Source of the DNA: Flavobacteriales bacterium
GTDB taxonomy: Bacteria > Bacteroidota > Bacteroidia > Flavobacteriales_F > PHOS-HE28
Assembly: GCA_016703105.1 (NCBI GenBank)
Contig: JADJCS010000007.1
Location: 1-64,000, forward strand
Direction: 5' to 3'
DNA: 64,000 nt
Part shown: positions 26,279 to 33,670 of the stretch, piece after piece
Layout: the number at the start of each line of letters is the position of its first letter
Numbering within the stretch: position 1 is the stretch's first letter
Notes under the pieces: generated by a model
What the model was told of the DNA's origin: nothing
What the model saw: the letters and a program-made list of their open reading frames with translations, nothing else
Database searches by the model: none
Program-made: the position numbers and the translations under genes

Positions 26279-27085
26279 ATGCACATGTCAGCTCTGCTTC
26301 GGTCTTTCGGCTTGTTCTGCATCGCTTGGGCCTCCTTGCTGCATGCGCAACCCATGGTGGACATCCGTCTAGTGGAATCCACGCCAGGCATTCTGGAAGT
26401 GCGCTTGCGTCCGGATGGGGATTTCAATGGCGTGCTTTCGGCCTTATGCGTCACGATACGGTGGGAACAAATGGAAGGCGGCTACCTCGGCCAGCCGGAA
26501 CAGATGAGCTATGGCGCACCGAATTGCGCTTACTACACGGCGCCGGTGATCATGAACGTAGAGGGTGAAGTGGACAACAACGGGTACCGCTACTACACGA
26601 ACAATGCCTTCGGTTTCGCTCCCATATCAGCCCCGTGCGTCTGGACCGCGAACACCGAAGTACCCTTCTTCAGGATCCCGGTGGATTCGGTGGAAGGATG
26701 CGCGCACTTCGAGATCGTGAACGATGGATACACGCTCAGCGCGAACAAGGATTTCTACCTCTCCTTGAACGGGCTGGACCGCACCGGCGCGATCTACGGC
26801 CAAGGACCGATAGAGTTCGGGAACTGTGGTAAAGCCATTGCAGAGGAGGGCCTCGAAGCAACGCAGGTATTTCCGAACCCTGCCACCCATGAGGTCAACA
26901 TCCGTACCCCCGTTACTGCTCCGTTCGCGTGGTCCATCGCGGATGCCACCGGCCGTTCGGTACGCTTCGGAAATAGCACGACGGGTTCGGCGCAATTGGA
27001 TGTGCGCGATCTGCCCGAAGGTCTGTTCCTCCTGGAGATCGTGCAAGGCCGGTCCGTGCAGCGTCGTTTCGTAGTGGCGAGGTGA
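26279..27085 (+). CDS. T9SS-sorted secreted protein, unknown function
   Basis: The protein has 268 residues. A signal peptide (MHMSALLRSFGLFCIAWASL, cut near AQP) is followed by a beta-rich domain of about 165 residues that begins MVDIRLVESTPGILEVRLRP. It ends in a type A sorting domain (about 195-268) with VFPNPATHEVNI, VRDLPEGLFLLEIVQGRSV and the final QRRFVVAR. It should be exported by Sec and then T9SS, and either attached to the surface or released. Phrases such as GALCVTIRW-like strands recall small surface adhesin domains, but no family was recognised. A TATCTTTC box lies 17 bases before the start. Confidence 0.85.
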   Translation: MHMSALLRSFGLFCIAWASLLHAQPMVDIRLVESTPGILEVRLRPDGDFNGVLSALCVTIRWEQMEGGYLGQPEQMSYGAPNCAYYTAPVIMNVEGEVDNNGYRYYTNNAFGFAPISAPCVWTANTEVPFFRIPVDSVEGCAHFEIVNDGYTLSANKDFYLSLNGLDRTGAIYGQGPIEFGNCGKAIAEEGLEATQVFPNPATHEVNIRTPVTAPFAWSIADATGRSVRFGNSTTGSAQLDVRDLPEGLFLLEIVQGRSVQRRFVVAR

Positions 27086-27142
27086 AGTAAGTCGCCGGGT
27101 GGTTGCGTTCGGCGATAGGCCCTGCCGCTCATCTTTGTGCTC

Positions 27143-29197
27143 ATGCCCGTAGCCACCGCCAGCGACCTCGAACTTTTCCAACAGACCATCCGCGAAGGCA
27201 TCCCTGACGCGCTTCCACCGGCGAGGCCGATCGATCCTTCCGTATCCCATGCCCCGAAGCGCAAGGACATCTTGAACGCGGAGGAGAAGAAGCTCGCACT
27301 GCGCAACGCATTGCGTTACTTCCCGAAGAAGCACCACGCCACACTGGCGCCCGAGTTCGCCGAAGAGTTGAAGGAGCATGGCCGCATCTACATGCACCGC
27401 CTGCGTCCCGACCATGCGATGTATGCGCGACCGATCGACCAGTACCCAGCGAAGTGCAAGCAGGGAGCCGCGATCATGCTGATGATCCAGAACAATTTGG
27501 ATCCCGCCGTGGCCCAACATCCGCACGAGCTGATCACCTATGGCGGCAACGGAGCGGTGTTCCAGAATTGGGCGCAGTACCGGCTCTGCATGAAGTATCT
27601 GAGTGAAATGACCGACGAGCAGACGCTTGTGATGTACAGCGGTCATCCACTCGGCCTGTTCCCCAGCCACGCCGATGCACCGCGTGTGGTGGTGACCAAT
27701 GGCATGGTGATCCCGAATTACAGCAAGCCCGACGACTGGGAGCGCATGAACGCACTAGGCGTCTCGCAATACGGCCAGATGACCGCGGGCAGCTACATGT
27801 ACATCGGTCCGCAGGGGATCGTGCATGGCACCACGATCACTGTGCTGAACGCCTGTCGCATGCTGAAGAACGCCCCCCTCTCCTCGGGAGAGGGAAAGGG
27901 GGTGAGGGCGTATTCAAGGCTGTTCGTGACCTCCGGCCTTGGCGGCATGAGCGGTGCGCAGCCCAAGGCAGGTAACATCGCAGGTGTCGTAACGATCTGC
28001 GCGGAAGTGAACGCCACGGCTGCGCACAAACGGCAAAGCCAGGGCTGGGTGGATGAAGTGATCAGCGATGTGGATACCTGTATCGATGCGGCTCAGGCTT
28101 GGCAGAAGAAGGGCGAAGCCCACAGCATCGCATTCCTCGGCAACATCGTCGATCTGTGGGAGCGCCTCGCGGCAAGAAATATCAATGTGGACCTCGGAAG
28201 CGATCAGACCAGCCTGCACAATCCATGGTCGGGAGGCTACTACCCGGTCGGGTTGAGCTACGAGGAGAGCAACGTGCTCATGGTGAAGGACCCCGAGACC
28301 TTCAAGCAACGTGTGCAGGGAACGCTGCGCAGGCATGTGACGGCCGTGAACACGCTCGCAGCGCGGGGCATGTATTTCTTCGACTACGGTAACGCGTTCT
28401 TGTTGGAGAGCAAGCGGGCGGGTGCGGAGATCGGCGGTAGCAATGGCGAAGAGTTCCGTTACCCCAGCTACGTGGAGGACATCATGGGCCCGCTGTGCTT
28501 CGATCATGGTTTCGGGCCGTTCCGCTGGGTATGCACGAGCGGTGATCCGAAGGATCTGGCCTTGAGCGATCGCATCGCAGGTGATGTGCTCGAAGCGATG
28601 CACAAGAACGCACCGCCGGAGATCGCCCAGCAGATCGCCGACAACCTGCATTGGATCCGCAACGCACAGCGGAACAAGTTGGTCGTGGGCAGCCAGGCGC
28701 GCATCTTGTACGCCGACAGCGAAGGACGGATCCGGATCGCCGAGGCGTTCAATGCGGCGATCAAGAACGGCGACATCAGCGCGCCGATCGTGCTCGGGCG
28801 CGACCACCACGATGTGAGCGGTACCGACAGCCCGTACCGCGAGACCAGCAACATCCGCGACGGCAGCCGCTTCACTGCCGACATGGCCGTGCAGAACTTT
28901 GTGGGCGATGCCTTCCGCGGCGCGACCTGGATCAGCTTGCACAATGGCGGCGGTGTGGGTTGGGGCGAAGTGATCAACGGTGGCTTCGGTATGGTGCTCG
29001 ACGGCAGCGCCGATAGCGACCGGCGCCTGAAGGCCATGCTGCACTGGGACGTGAACAACGGCATCGCACGACGCGCGTGGGCCCGGAACCCGAACGCGGT
29101 TTGGAGCATCGCGCAGGAGATGAAGCGCACCCCGCTGCTCAACGTCACCCTGCCGCAAGAGGCGGACGACGCGACCATCGACACCGCGCTCGCATGA
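27143..29197 (+). CDS. hutU: Urocanate hydratase
   Basis: HutU converts urocanate to imidazolonepropionate, the second step of histidine breakdown, with tightly bound NAD. The protein has 684 residues, as in the longer Bacteroidota form rather than the 550-residue form. Visible are ELITYGGNGAVFQNWAQYRL, TITVLNACRML, the NAD-binding block FVTSGLGGMSGAQPKAGNIA, DQTSLHNPWSGGYYPVG, the region with the conserved Cys (GPFRWVCTSGDPKDLA), and GGVGWGEVINGGFGMVLDG. Residues about 243-258 (NAPLSSGEGKGVRAYS) are encoded by a palindromic repeat related to an intergenic copy at 7576. The insertion keeps the frame. It overlaps ppa by four bases. No other hut gene is in the window. Confidence 0.96.
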   Translation: MPVATASDLELFQQTIREGIPDALPPARPIDPSVSHAPKRKDILNAEEKKLALRNALRYFPKKHHATLAPEFAEELKEHGRIYMHRLRPDHAMYARPIDQYPAKCKQGAAIMLMIQNNLDPAVAQHPHELITYGGNGAVFQNWAQYRLCMKYLSEMTDEQTLVMYSGHPLGLFPSHADAPRVVVTNGMVIPNYSKPDDWERMNALGVSQYGQMTAGSYMYIGPQGIVHGTTITVLNACRMLKNAPLSSGEGKGVRAYSRLFVTSGLGGMSGAQPKAGNIAGVVTICAEVNATAAHKRQSQGWVDEVISDVDTCIDAAQAWQKKGEAHSIAFLGNIVDLWERLAARNINVDLGSDQTSLHNPWSGGYYPVGLSYEESNVLMVKDPETFKQRVQGTLRRHVTAVNTLAARGMYFFDYGNAFLLESKRAGAEIGGSNGEEFRYPSYVEDIMGPLCFDHGFGPFRWVCTSGDPKDLALSDRIAGDVLEAMHKNAPPEIAQQIADNLHWIRNAQRNKLVVGSQARILYADSEGRIRIAEAFNAAIKNGDISAPIVLGRDHHDVSGTDSPYRETSNIRDGSRFTADMAVQNFVGDAFRGATWISLHNGGGVGWGEVINGGFGMVLDGSADSDRRLKAMLHWDVNNGIARRAWARNPNAVWSIAQEMKRTPLLNVTLPQEADDATIDTALA
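27870..27916 (+). repeat. Palindromic repeat, copy 2, in frame inside hutU
   Basis: The unit ACGCCCCCCTCTCC, TCGGGAGAGGG and GGGGGTGAGGGCG matches copy 1 at 7576-7620 along its length. It encodes about 15 residues just before the NAD-binding block of urocanate hydratase, in a loop where related enzymes vary in length. Confidence 0.7.
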
Positions 29198-29721
29198 ACC
29201 TGGAGGAACTACCCGCTTTCGTCCGCGAGGGAGTGGTACGTGCTGTGATCGAGATCCCGGCAGGTACCGTGGACAAACGCCAGTATGATGTCGCGTCCAA
29301 CACCTTTCCTATTGATCGGCGCGCTGGCGTGCCGCGACGGCTCGCTTTCCTCCCCTATCCTGCCAACTACGGCTTCATCCCCGGTACTCAAATGGACAAG
29401 GCGCAAGGTGGTGACGGCGATGCACTGGACGTTTTTGTGCTATGCACCGCCCAGCCCGGTGGCACCGTGATGGAGGTGGAACCGATCGGCATCATCGAAC
29501 TGGTGGACGCGGGCGAGCGGGACGACAAGGTCGTGGCCATACCGGTAGACCGGGCATTGCTGAACATGGACGTGGACGATATCCACGAACTACCTGCCGC
29601 AGCGCGCGAGATCCTGGTGACCTGGCTGCTGCACTATGATCCGGTGGACGGGGCGCAACTGGTGGGCGTAAAGGGAAGGGAAGATGCCCTGGCGAGCATA
29701 AGGCGTTGGTCCCTTCGATGA
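29194..29721 (+). CDS. ppa: Inorganic pyrophosphatase (family I)
   Basis: This soluble enzyme hydrolyses pyrophosphate to phosphate and drives biosynthetic reactions. The protein has 175 residues, the normal length. Active-site signatures of family I are present: VIEIPAGTVDKRQYD (Glu and Lys), LPYPANYGFIPGT, the metal-binding DGDALDVFVL, and the later Asp pair region DDKVVAIPVD with MDVDDIHELP. ATG at 29194 overlaps the hutU stop (ATGA), so it is likely translated from the hutU mRNA as well as from any promoter inside hutU. The link to histidine breakdown is probably positional only. Confidence 0.96.
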   Translation: MNLEELPAFVREGVVRAVIEIPAGTVDKRQYDVASNTFPIDRRAGVPRRLAFLPYPANYGFIPGTQMDKAQGGDGDALDVFVLCTAQPGGTVMEVEPIGIIELVDAGERDDKVVAIPVDRALLNMDVDDIHELPAAAREILVTWLLHYDPVDGAQLVGVKGREDALASIRRWSLR

Positions 29722-29804
29722 CCTTATTTTGGAGTGGACCCAACCCCGTAGCCGACCAGTGCGTGTATGGGATCGAACCAAGAACCGAAACCCTACGATC
29801 GACC

Positions 29805-31658
29805 ATGAGATCCATTTTAAGCCCCTTGACCCTTGGGCTGGCCACATTGCTCAGCGCAGGGGCCATGGCCCAGCAGCCCTACACCTGGGTCATTTCAGGT
29901 CTGGTAGTGCCTTGTACACCGAACACCTCGGTGAACATCCAAACCCTCCCGGGCACCCAGCCAACCATCAACATCAATGTGCCGGTGGATGCGAACTGCG
30001 GCTTTTCCGCCACCTTGAACCTGGCGAGCGCAACGTCGTGGATCCAGGTTTCCACCCTGTGCAATGGCCAAATGGTGAGCTGGTCTGATTCCACCATGTT
30101 CAACTTCTTCATGGACAGCACGTTCACCGCGATCACGCTGACCTGTGGAACCGGTAACTACGATTGCCTCGGCGTGTTGAACGGACCGGATATGCCCGGT
30201 TCCGCCTGCGATGATGGCGACCCGAACACAACCGGTGATGTTTGGACCGGTAACTGTGCTTGCGTGGGCACGGGTGGTGGGGCTTATGATTGTCTCGGCG
30301 TGCTGAACGGACCCGACATGCCTGGCATGGCCTGCGACGACAGCAACCCGCTCACCACCTACAGCTGGTGGGATGCCAACTGTGTTTGCACCGCTGATTC
30401 CAATTTCTTCAACTACGACTGCCTGGGAATACTGAACGGACCCAACGTACCGGGCAGTGCGTGTGTGGTACCCGGCACCAATATCACCGGCACATGGGAC
30501 ATGAATTGCGTGTGCGACTCACTCAACAACGGAAACCAGTACGACTGCCTAGGCACCCTGAATGGAACCGCCCTGCCAGGAACGGTATGCACCTACACGC
30601 CAGATAGTGGGCTCACCTACCTATCGGGTTATTGGGATGTGAACTGCGTTTGTGGCGACACCGCTTTTTGGAACACCGACTGCCTCGGTGTGTTGAACGG
30701 ACCGGACATGCCCGGAACCGCGTGCGACGATGGCGACCCTTTGACCGTGCAGGACCACTGGACCGCGAACTGTGTCTGCGAAGGATTCCTTAACGGCCAG
30801 ATCGACTGCAATGGGGTATTGAACGGATGGGACCTGCCGGGCACACCTTGCGACGACAACGACCCGCTCACCGCCTACAGCTACTGGGATTGGAACTGCG
30901 TATGTGTGGCCGATTCTTCCAACGGCATGCTCTATGACTGCCTCGGCGTGCTGAACGGACCGAACATGCCAGGCACAGCATGCGATGATGGGGACCCAAT
31001 GACCTTCAATGATACCTGGAACGGCAACTGCATGTGCGTGGGCGGCGGTGGTCTGCCATGCGATGCCACCTTCGTGATCTCGCAGGCTTACGACAGCCTG
31101 CAGGGCCAGATCCCATACGCGCTCTTCGTGTACACGCTTAACAACGCTCCGGGCCTGAGCTATGTATGGGATTTCGGCGATGGCGCTAGCAGCACGCAGC
31201 CCTATCCGGTGCACAGCTACAACACGCCTGGTCCCTTCCTGCTTTGCCTCACGGTCACCGGTTTCGGTTGCAGCGATACGTATTGCGACACCATCGGCAT
31301 CGACAGCACGGGCACCATCATCCCCATGGGTGGTCAAGGCGGAGGTTTCACCATCAACGTGATGGCGGCCGGCAGCACCAGCGTGGATGGACCCGCTACC
31401 ACCACGGAGATCTTCGACATCCGTCCGAACCCAGTGCTCGATGTGCTCACCGTGGATCTCCACGCGACGAGCAGTGCGAGCGCACGGATCGAAGTACTGG
31501 ATCTCACTGGCAAGGTGGTGCTCGCCGAGCAAGCCCGCTGGCTTGCCGGTGCCAACACACTACGCATGGATGTGAGCCGTCTGGAGACCGGGGCATACCT
31601 GCTCCGGCTGTCCGGTCCTGCAGGAACGATCACGCAACGTTTCGTACACGGCCGTTAA
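29805..31658 (+). CDS. T9SS-sorted surface protein with seven Cys repeats and a PKD domain
   Basis: The protein has 617 residues. A signal peptide starts MRSILSPLTLGLATLLSAGA and is cut near AQQ. A beta-rich N-domain (about 25-115) is followed by seven tandem Cys repeats (about 119-417) of about 42 residues each. The repeat pattern is DCLGVLNGPDMPG, then ACDDGDPLT, then WTANCVC. Repeats 3 and 4 have lost the CDDGD core. A PKD domain follows (SYVWDFGDGASSTQPYPVHS). The C-terminus is a type A sorting domain (about 540-617: IFDIRPNPVLDVL, then LETGAYLLRLSG and QRFVHGR). The protein is exported through T9SS to the surface. The CDDGD pattern suggests calcium binding or disulfide-linked rigid stalks, which is inference. 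ATG at 29805 fits the signal peptide best. Confidence 0.88.
   Translation: MRSILSPLTLGLATLLSAGAMAQQPYTWVISGLVVPCTPNTSVNIQTLPGTQPTININVPVDANCGFSATLNLASATSWIQVSTLCNGQMVSWSDSTMFNFFMDSTFTAITLTCGTGNYDCLGVLNGPDMPGSACDDGDPNTTGDVWTGNCACVGTGGGAYDCLGVLNGPDMPGMACDDSNPLTTYSWWDANCVCTADSNFFNYDCLGILNGPNVPGSACVVPGTNITGTWDMNCVCDSLNNGNQYDCLGTLNGTALPGTVCTYTPDSGLTYLSGYWDVNCVCGDTAFWNTDCLGVLNGPDMPGTACDDGDPLTVQDHWTANCVCEGFLNGQIDCNGVLNGWDLPGTPCDDNDPLTAYSYWDWNCVCVADSSNGMLYDCLGVLNGPNMPGTACDDGDPMTFNDTWNGNCMCVGGGGLPCDATFVISQAYDSLQGQIPYALFVYTLNNAPGLSYVWDFGDGASSTQPYPVHSYNTPGPFLLCLTVTGFGCSDTYCDTIGIDSTGTIIPMGGQGGGFTINVMAAGSTSVDGPATTTEIFDIRPNPVLDVLTVDLHATSSASARIEVLDLTGKVVLAEQARWLAGANTLRMDVSRLETGAYLLRLSGPAGTITQRFVHGR
30159..31056 (+). 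repeat. Seven tandem Cys-repeat units (about 128 bp each)
   Basis: These units encode the DCLGVLNG...CDDGD...NCVC repeats of the surface protein. Units 1, 2, 5, 6 and 7 keep the CDDxxP core. Units 3 and 4 are altered, with a longer insert in unit 4. Confidence 0.85.
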
Positions 31659-31674
31659 GCAAGAGCATTGTCAG

Positions 31675-31708
31675 AGGCCCGCGCCCACTTGGGTGCGGGC
31701 CTTTGCTT
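31675..31708 (+). terminator. Terminator after the seven-repeat gene
   Basis: A GC-rich stem (AGGCCCGCGCCCA with TGGGTGCGGGCCT, one G-T pair) is followed by TTGCTTTT, 17 bases past the stop. Confidence 0.85.
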
Positions 31709-31809
31709 TTGGGGAACTTCGCACCGAAAGTGAACGAAAAGATCACCACGGAACCCAACCTCCCGCACGCACCGGACGTGTATGGAGGTGAACATCCCAA
31801 CCACCGACC

Positions 31810-33045
31810 ATGACACTACATCAACGCCTGTTAAGCCTGAGCCTCGGCTTGATGCTCAGCGCCACCGCCTCCGCCCAATTGATGGTTTACATGGAGATCC
31901 AGGTACTGCCCTGCAACGGCGTTACCTACCCGCTGATCATCACCAGCCTGCCGGGAATGCAGCCGCCAGTGAACACCACCGCTCAAACCGGGGCGAACTG
32001 TTCCTTTTCCTTCGTTACCGGACAATCAACCCAGACCGGAGGCTTTGTGGTCCAGTTCTCCTGCGATGGCGGTATCACCTTCCAGACCGACACCGTTTAT
32101 TACAACACGGGTTTGTTCGGGTTCGATTCGGTATTCGTGCAGCTGCAGTGCGGCAATGTGTACGATTGCCTCGGGATCCTGAACGGGCCGAATGTGGCGG
32201 GCACCGCGTGCGACGACAACGATCCGCTCACTCCGTTCAGCTATTGGGACGCAGGGTGCATTTGTGTTCCCGATACCAGCGCCTTCTTCGATTGTCTGGG
32301 TGTACCGAACGGCAATGCCTGGCCGGGATCTCCTTGTGATGATCAAGATCCGAACACGGTGAACGATACCTGGGATGCCAACTGCGTCTGTGTTGGCACA
32401 AGCCCACTGCCTTGCAGTGCGGGGTTCTGGGTGATCCAAGCCTACCAGATCGACAGCGCCAATGGGGGCACGCCGGTGCCTATTCCGAACGAGCTCTGGC
32501 TCTGGAACCTCAGCAGTGGGGGAAGTGGCAACTACAGTTTCGTATGGGACTTCGGTGACGGCACCTCTTCCACGGACGCCTATCCCACGCATATCTATCC
32601 GAACGGCGGGCCCTACGTGTTATGCCTCACGATCGATGATGGCGCGGGCTGTTCGGATACTTATTGCGATTCCATCTCCGTGGATGCGAACGGTATCTAC
32701 CAAGGCATGACTGGCCAGCCCCAGGACCGTGCGGCGATGACACTTCGTGTGATCGACGAGATCATTTCCGACGTGAACGAGCAACCCACGTTGAGCGGAA
32801 TGTCGCTCTGGCCGAACCCGGTGGCGGATGAGTTGAACTTGTCCCTATCGAGCGATATGAATGGACGAATACCGGTGAGCGTCATCGATATGAGCGGGCG
32901 CTGCGTGATGGCGATGTTCCGGACAATGAGTGGCGGCAACAACCGCTTCACTCTCCCTACCGGAAGTTTGGAGCCCGGTGTCTACCTGCTGCACGTCGGG
33001 AACGAGCGGAACGCCTTGAACCAACGTTTCGTGAAAAACCCTTGA
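31810..33045 (+). CDS. T9SS-sorted surface protein with two Cys repeats and a PKD domain
   Basis: This 411-residue protein is a shorter paralog of the gene just upstream. A signal peptide (MTLHQRLLSLSLGLMLSATA) and a related N-domain (QLMVYMEIQVLPCNGVTYPL) are followed by two Cys repeats (DCLGILNGPNVAGTACDDND and DCLGVPNGNAWPGSPCDDQD). A PKD domain (SFVWDFGDGTSSTDAYPTHI) ends in the same CSDTYCDSI phrase as the paralog (CSDTYCDTI). The C-terminus is a type A sorting domain (MSLWPNPVADELNL, LEPGVYLLHVGNE, QRFVKNP). The two genes differ mainly in repeat number (seven against two), as expected from unequal crossing over. It has terminator hairpins on both sides and so is probably its own unit. 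Confidence 0.88.
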   Translation: MTLHQRLLSLSLGLMLSATASAQLMVYMEIQVLPCNGVTYPLIITSLPGMQPPVNTTAQTGANCSFSFVTGQSTQTGGFVVQFSCDGGITFQTDTVYYNTGLFGFDSVFVQLQCGNVYDCLGILNGPNVAGTACDDNDPLTPFSYWDAGCICVPDTSAFFDCLGVPNGNAWPGSPCDDQDPNTVNDTWDANCVCVGTSPLPCSAGFWVIQAYQIDSANGGTPVPIPNELWLWNLSSGGSGNYSFVWDFGDGTSSTDAYPTHIYPNGGPYVLCLTIDDGAGCSDTYCDSISVDANGIYQGMTGQPQDRAAMTLRVIDEIISDVNEQPTLSGMSLWPNPVADELNLSLSSDMNGRIPVSVIDMSGRCVMAMFRTMSGGNNRFTLPTGSLEPGVYLLHVGNERNALNQRFVKNP

Positions 33046-33063
33046 AACCGGTCGATCTTTACG

Positions 33064-33094
33064 AAGGGGCGTTCTCCTAACGGGGAGCGCCCTT
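33064..33094 (+). terminator. Hairpin after the two-repeat gene
   Basis: AAGGGGCGTTCTCC pairs with GGGGAGCGCCCTT around loop TAAC. It lies between the cargo gene and the sigma factor; the T-run is weak. Confidence 0.6.
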
Positions 33095-33106
33095 CCGTCG
33101 ATCCGC

Positions 33107-33670
33107 ATGGTGACCGAATCGCTCATATCCCGGTGCGTCCGTCAGGAGCCCAAGGCGCAATACGAGCTCTACCGTGCCCTGTACCCCCAAATGATGTCCA
33201 TCACCACGCGATACGAACGCAACAAGCAGGACGCCGTGGCACGCATGAACCAGGGGTTCCTGAAGATCTTGACGGGCATCGGCGACCGCCGACCGGAAGT
33301 GCCCTTTGAACTCTGGTCCCGCCGTGTGATGATCAACACCGTGATAGATGCGTTCCGCAAGGAAAAACGGCGCAAAGCCCAGGAGGTGCTCGATGCGCGG
33401 ATGGACCTGCCCGAAGCCTCGGAAGTGAACGACTACCTGCGGCATATGGAGGCTGATGCGTTGAACGATCTGTTGTTACGAGTTCCACCGATGTCGCGGA
33501 ACGTCTTTAATCTTTTCGCGGTGGACGGCTGCTCGCACGCGGAGATCGCGGAGTTGATGGGCATCGGCGAAAACACCTCGAAATGGCACGTGCACCACGC
33601 ACGGAGCATCCTAAGGAAAGCGGTCAGCGAAAACGCCGACCTCCACATCACGCACACCACCCACCGATGA
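33107..33670 (+). CDS. ECF-type RNA polymerase sigma factor
   Basis: The protein has 187 residues. Region 2 covers about 20-95 (QYELYRALYPQMMSITTRYE through ELWSRRVMINTVIDAFRKEK) and region 4 about 120-172 (LNDLLLRVPPMSRNVFNLFA, then CSHAEIAELMGIGENTSKWH and VHHARSILRKAV). These are the two DNA-binding parts of extracytoplasmic-function sigma factors. The helix-turn-helix with NTSKWHVHHAR is typical of Bacteroidota members. Its stop overlaps the start of the next gene (ATGA), a membrane protein whose N-terminus resembles anti-sigma factors. Control of this sigma factor by that protein is therefore likely but unproven. The regulon is unknown. Confidence 0.92.
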   Translation: MVTESLISRCVRQEPKAQYELYRALYPQMMSITTRYERNKQDAVARMNQGFLKILTGIGDRRPEVPFELWSRRVMINTVIDAFRKEKRRKAQEVLDARMDLPEASEVNDYLRHMEADALNDLLLRVPPMSRNVFNLFAVDGCSHAEIAELMGIGENTSKWHVHHARSILRKAVSENADLHITHTTHR

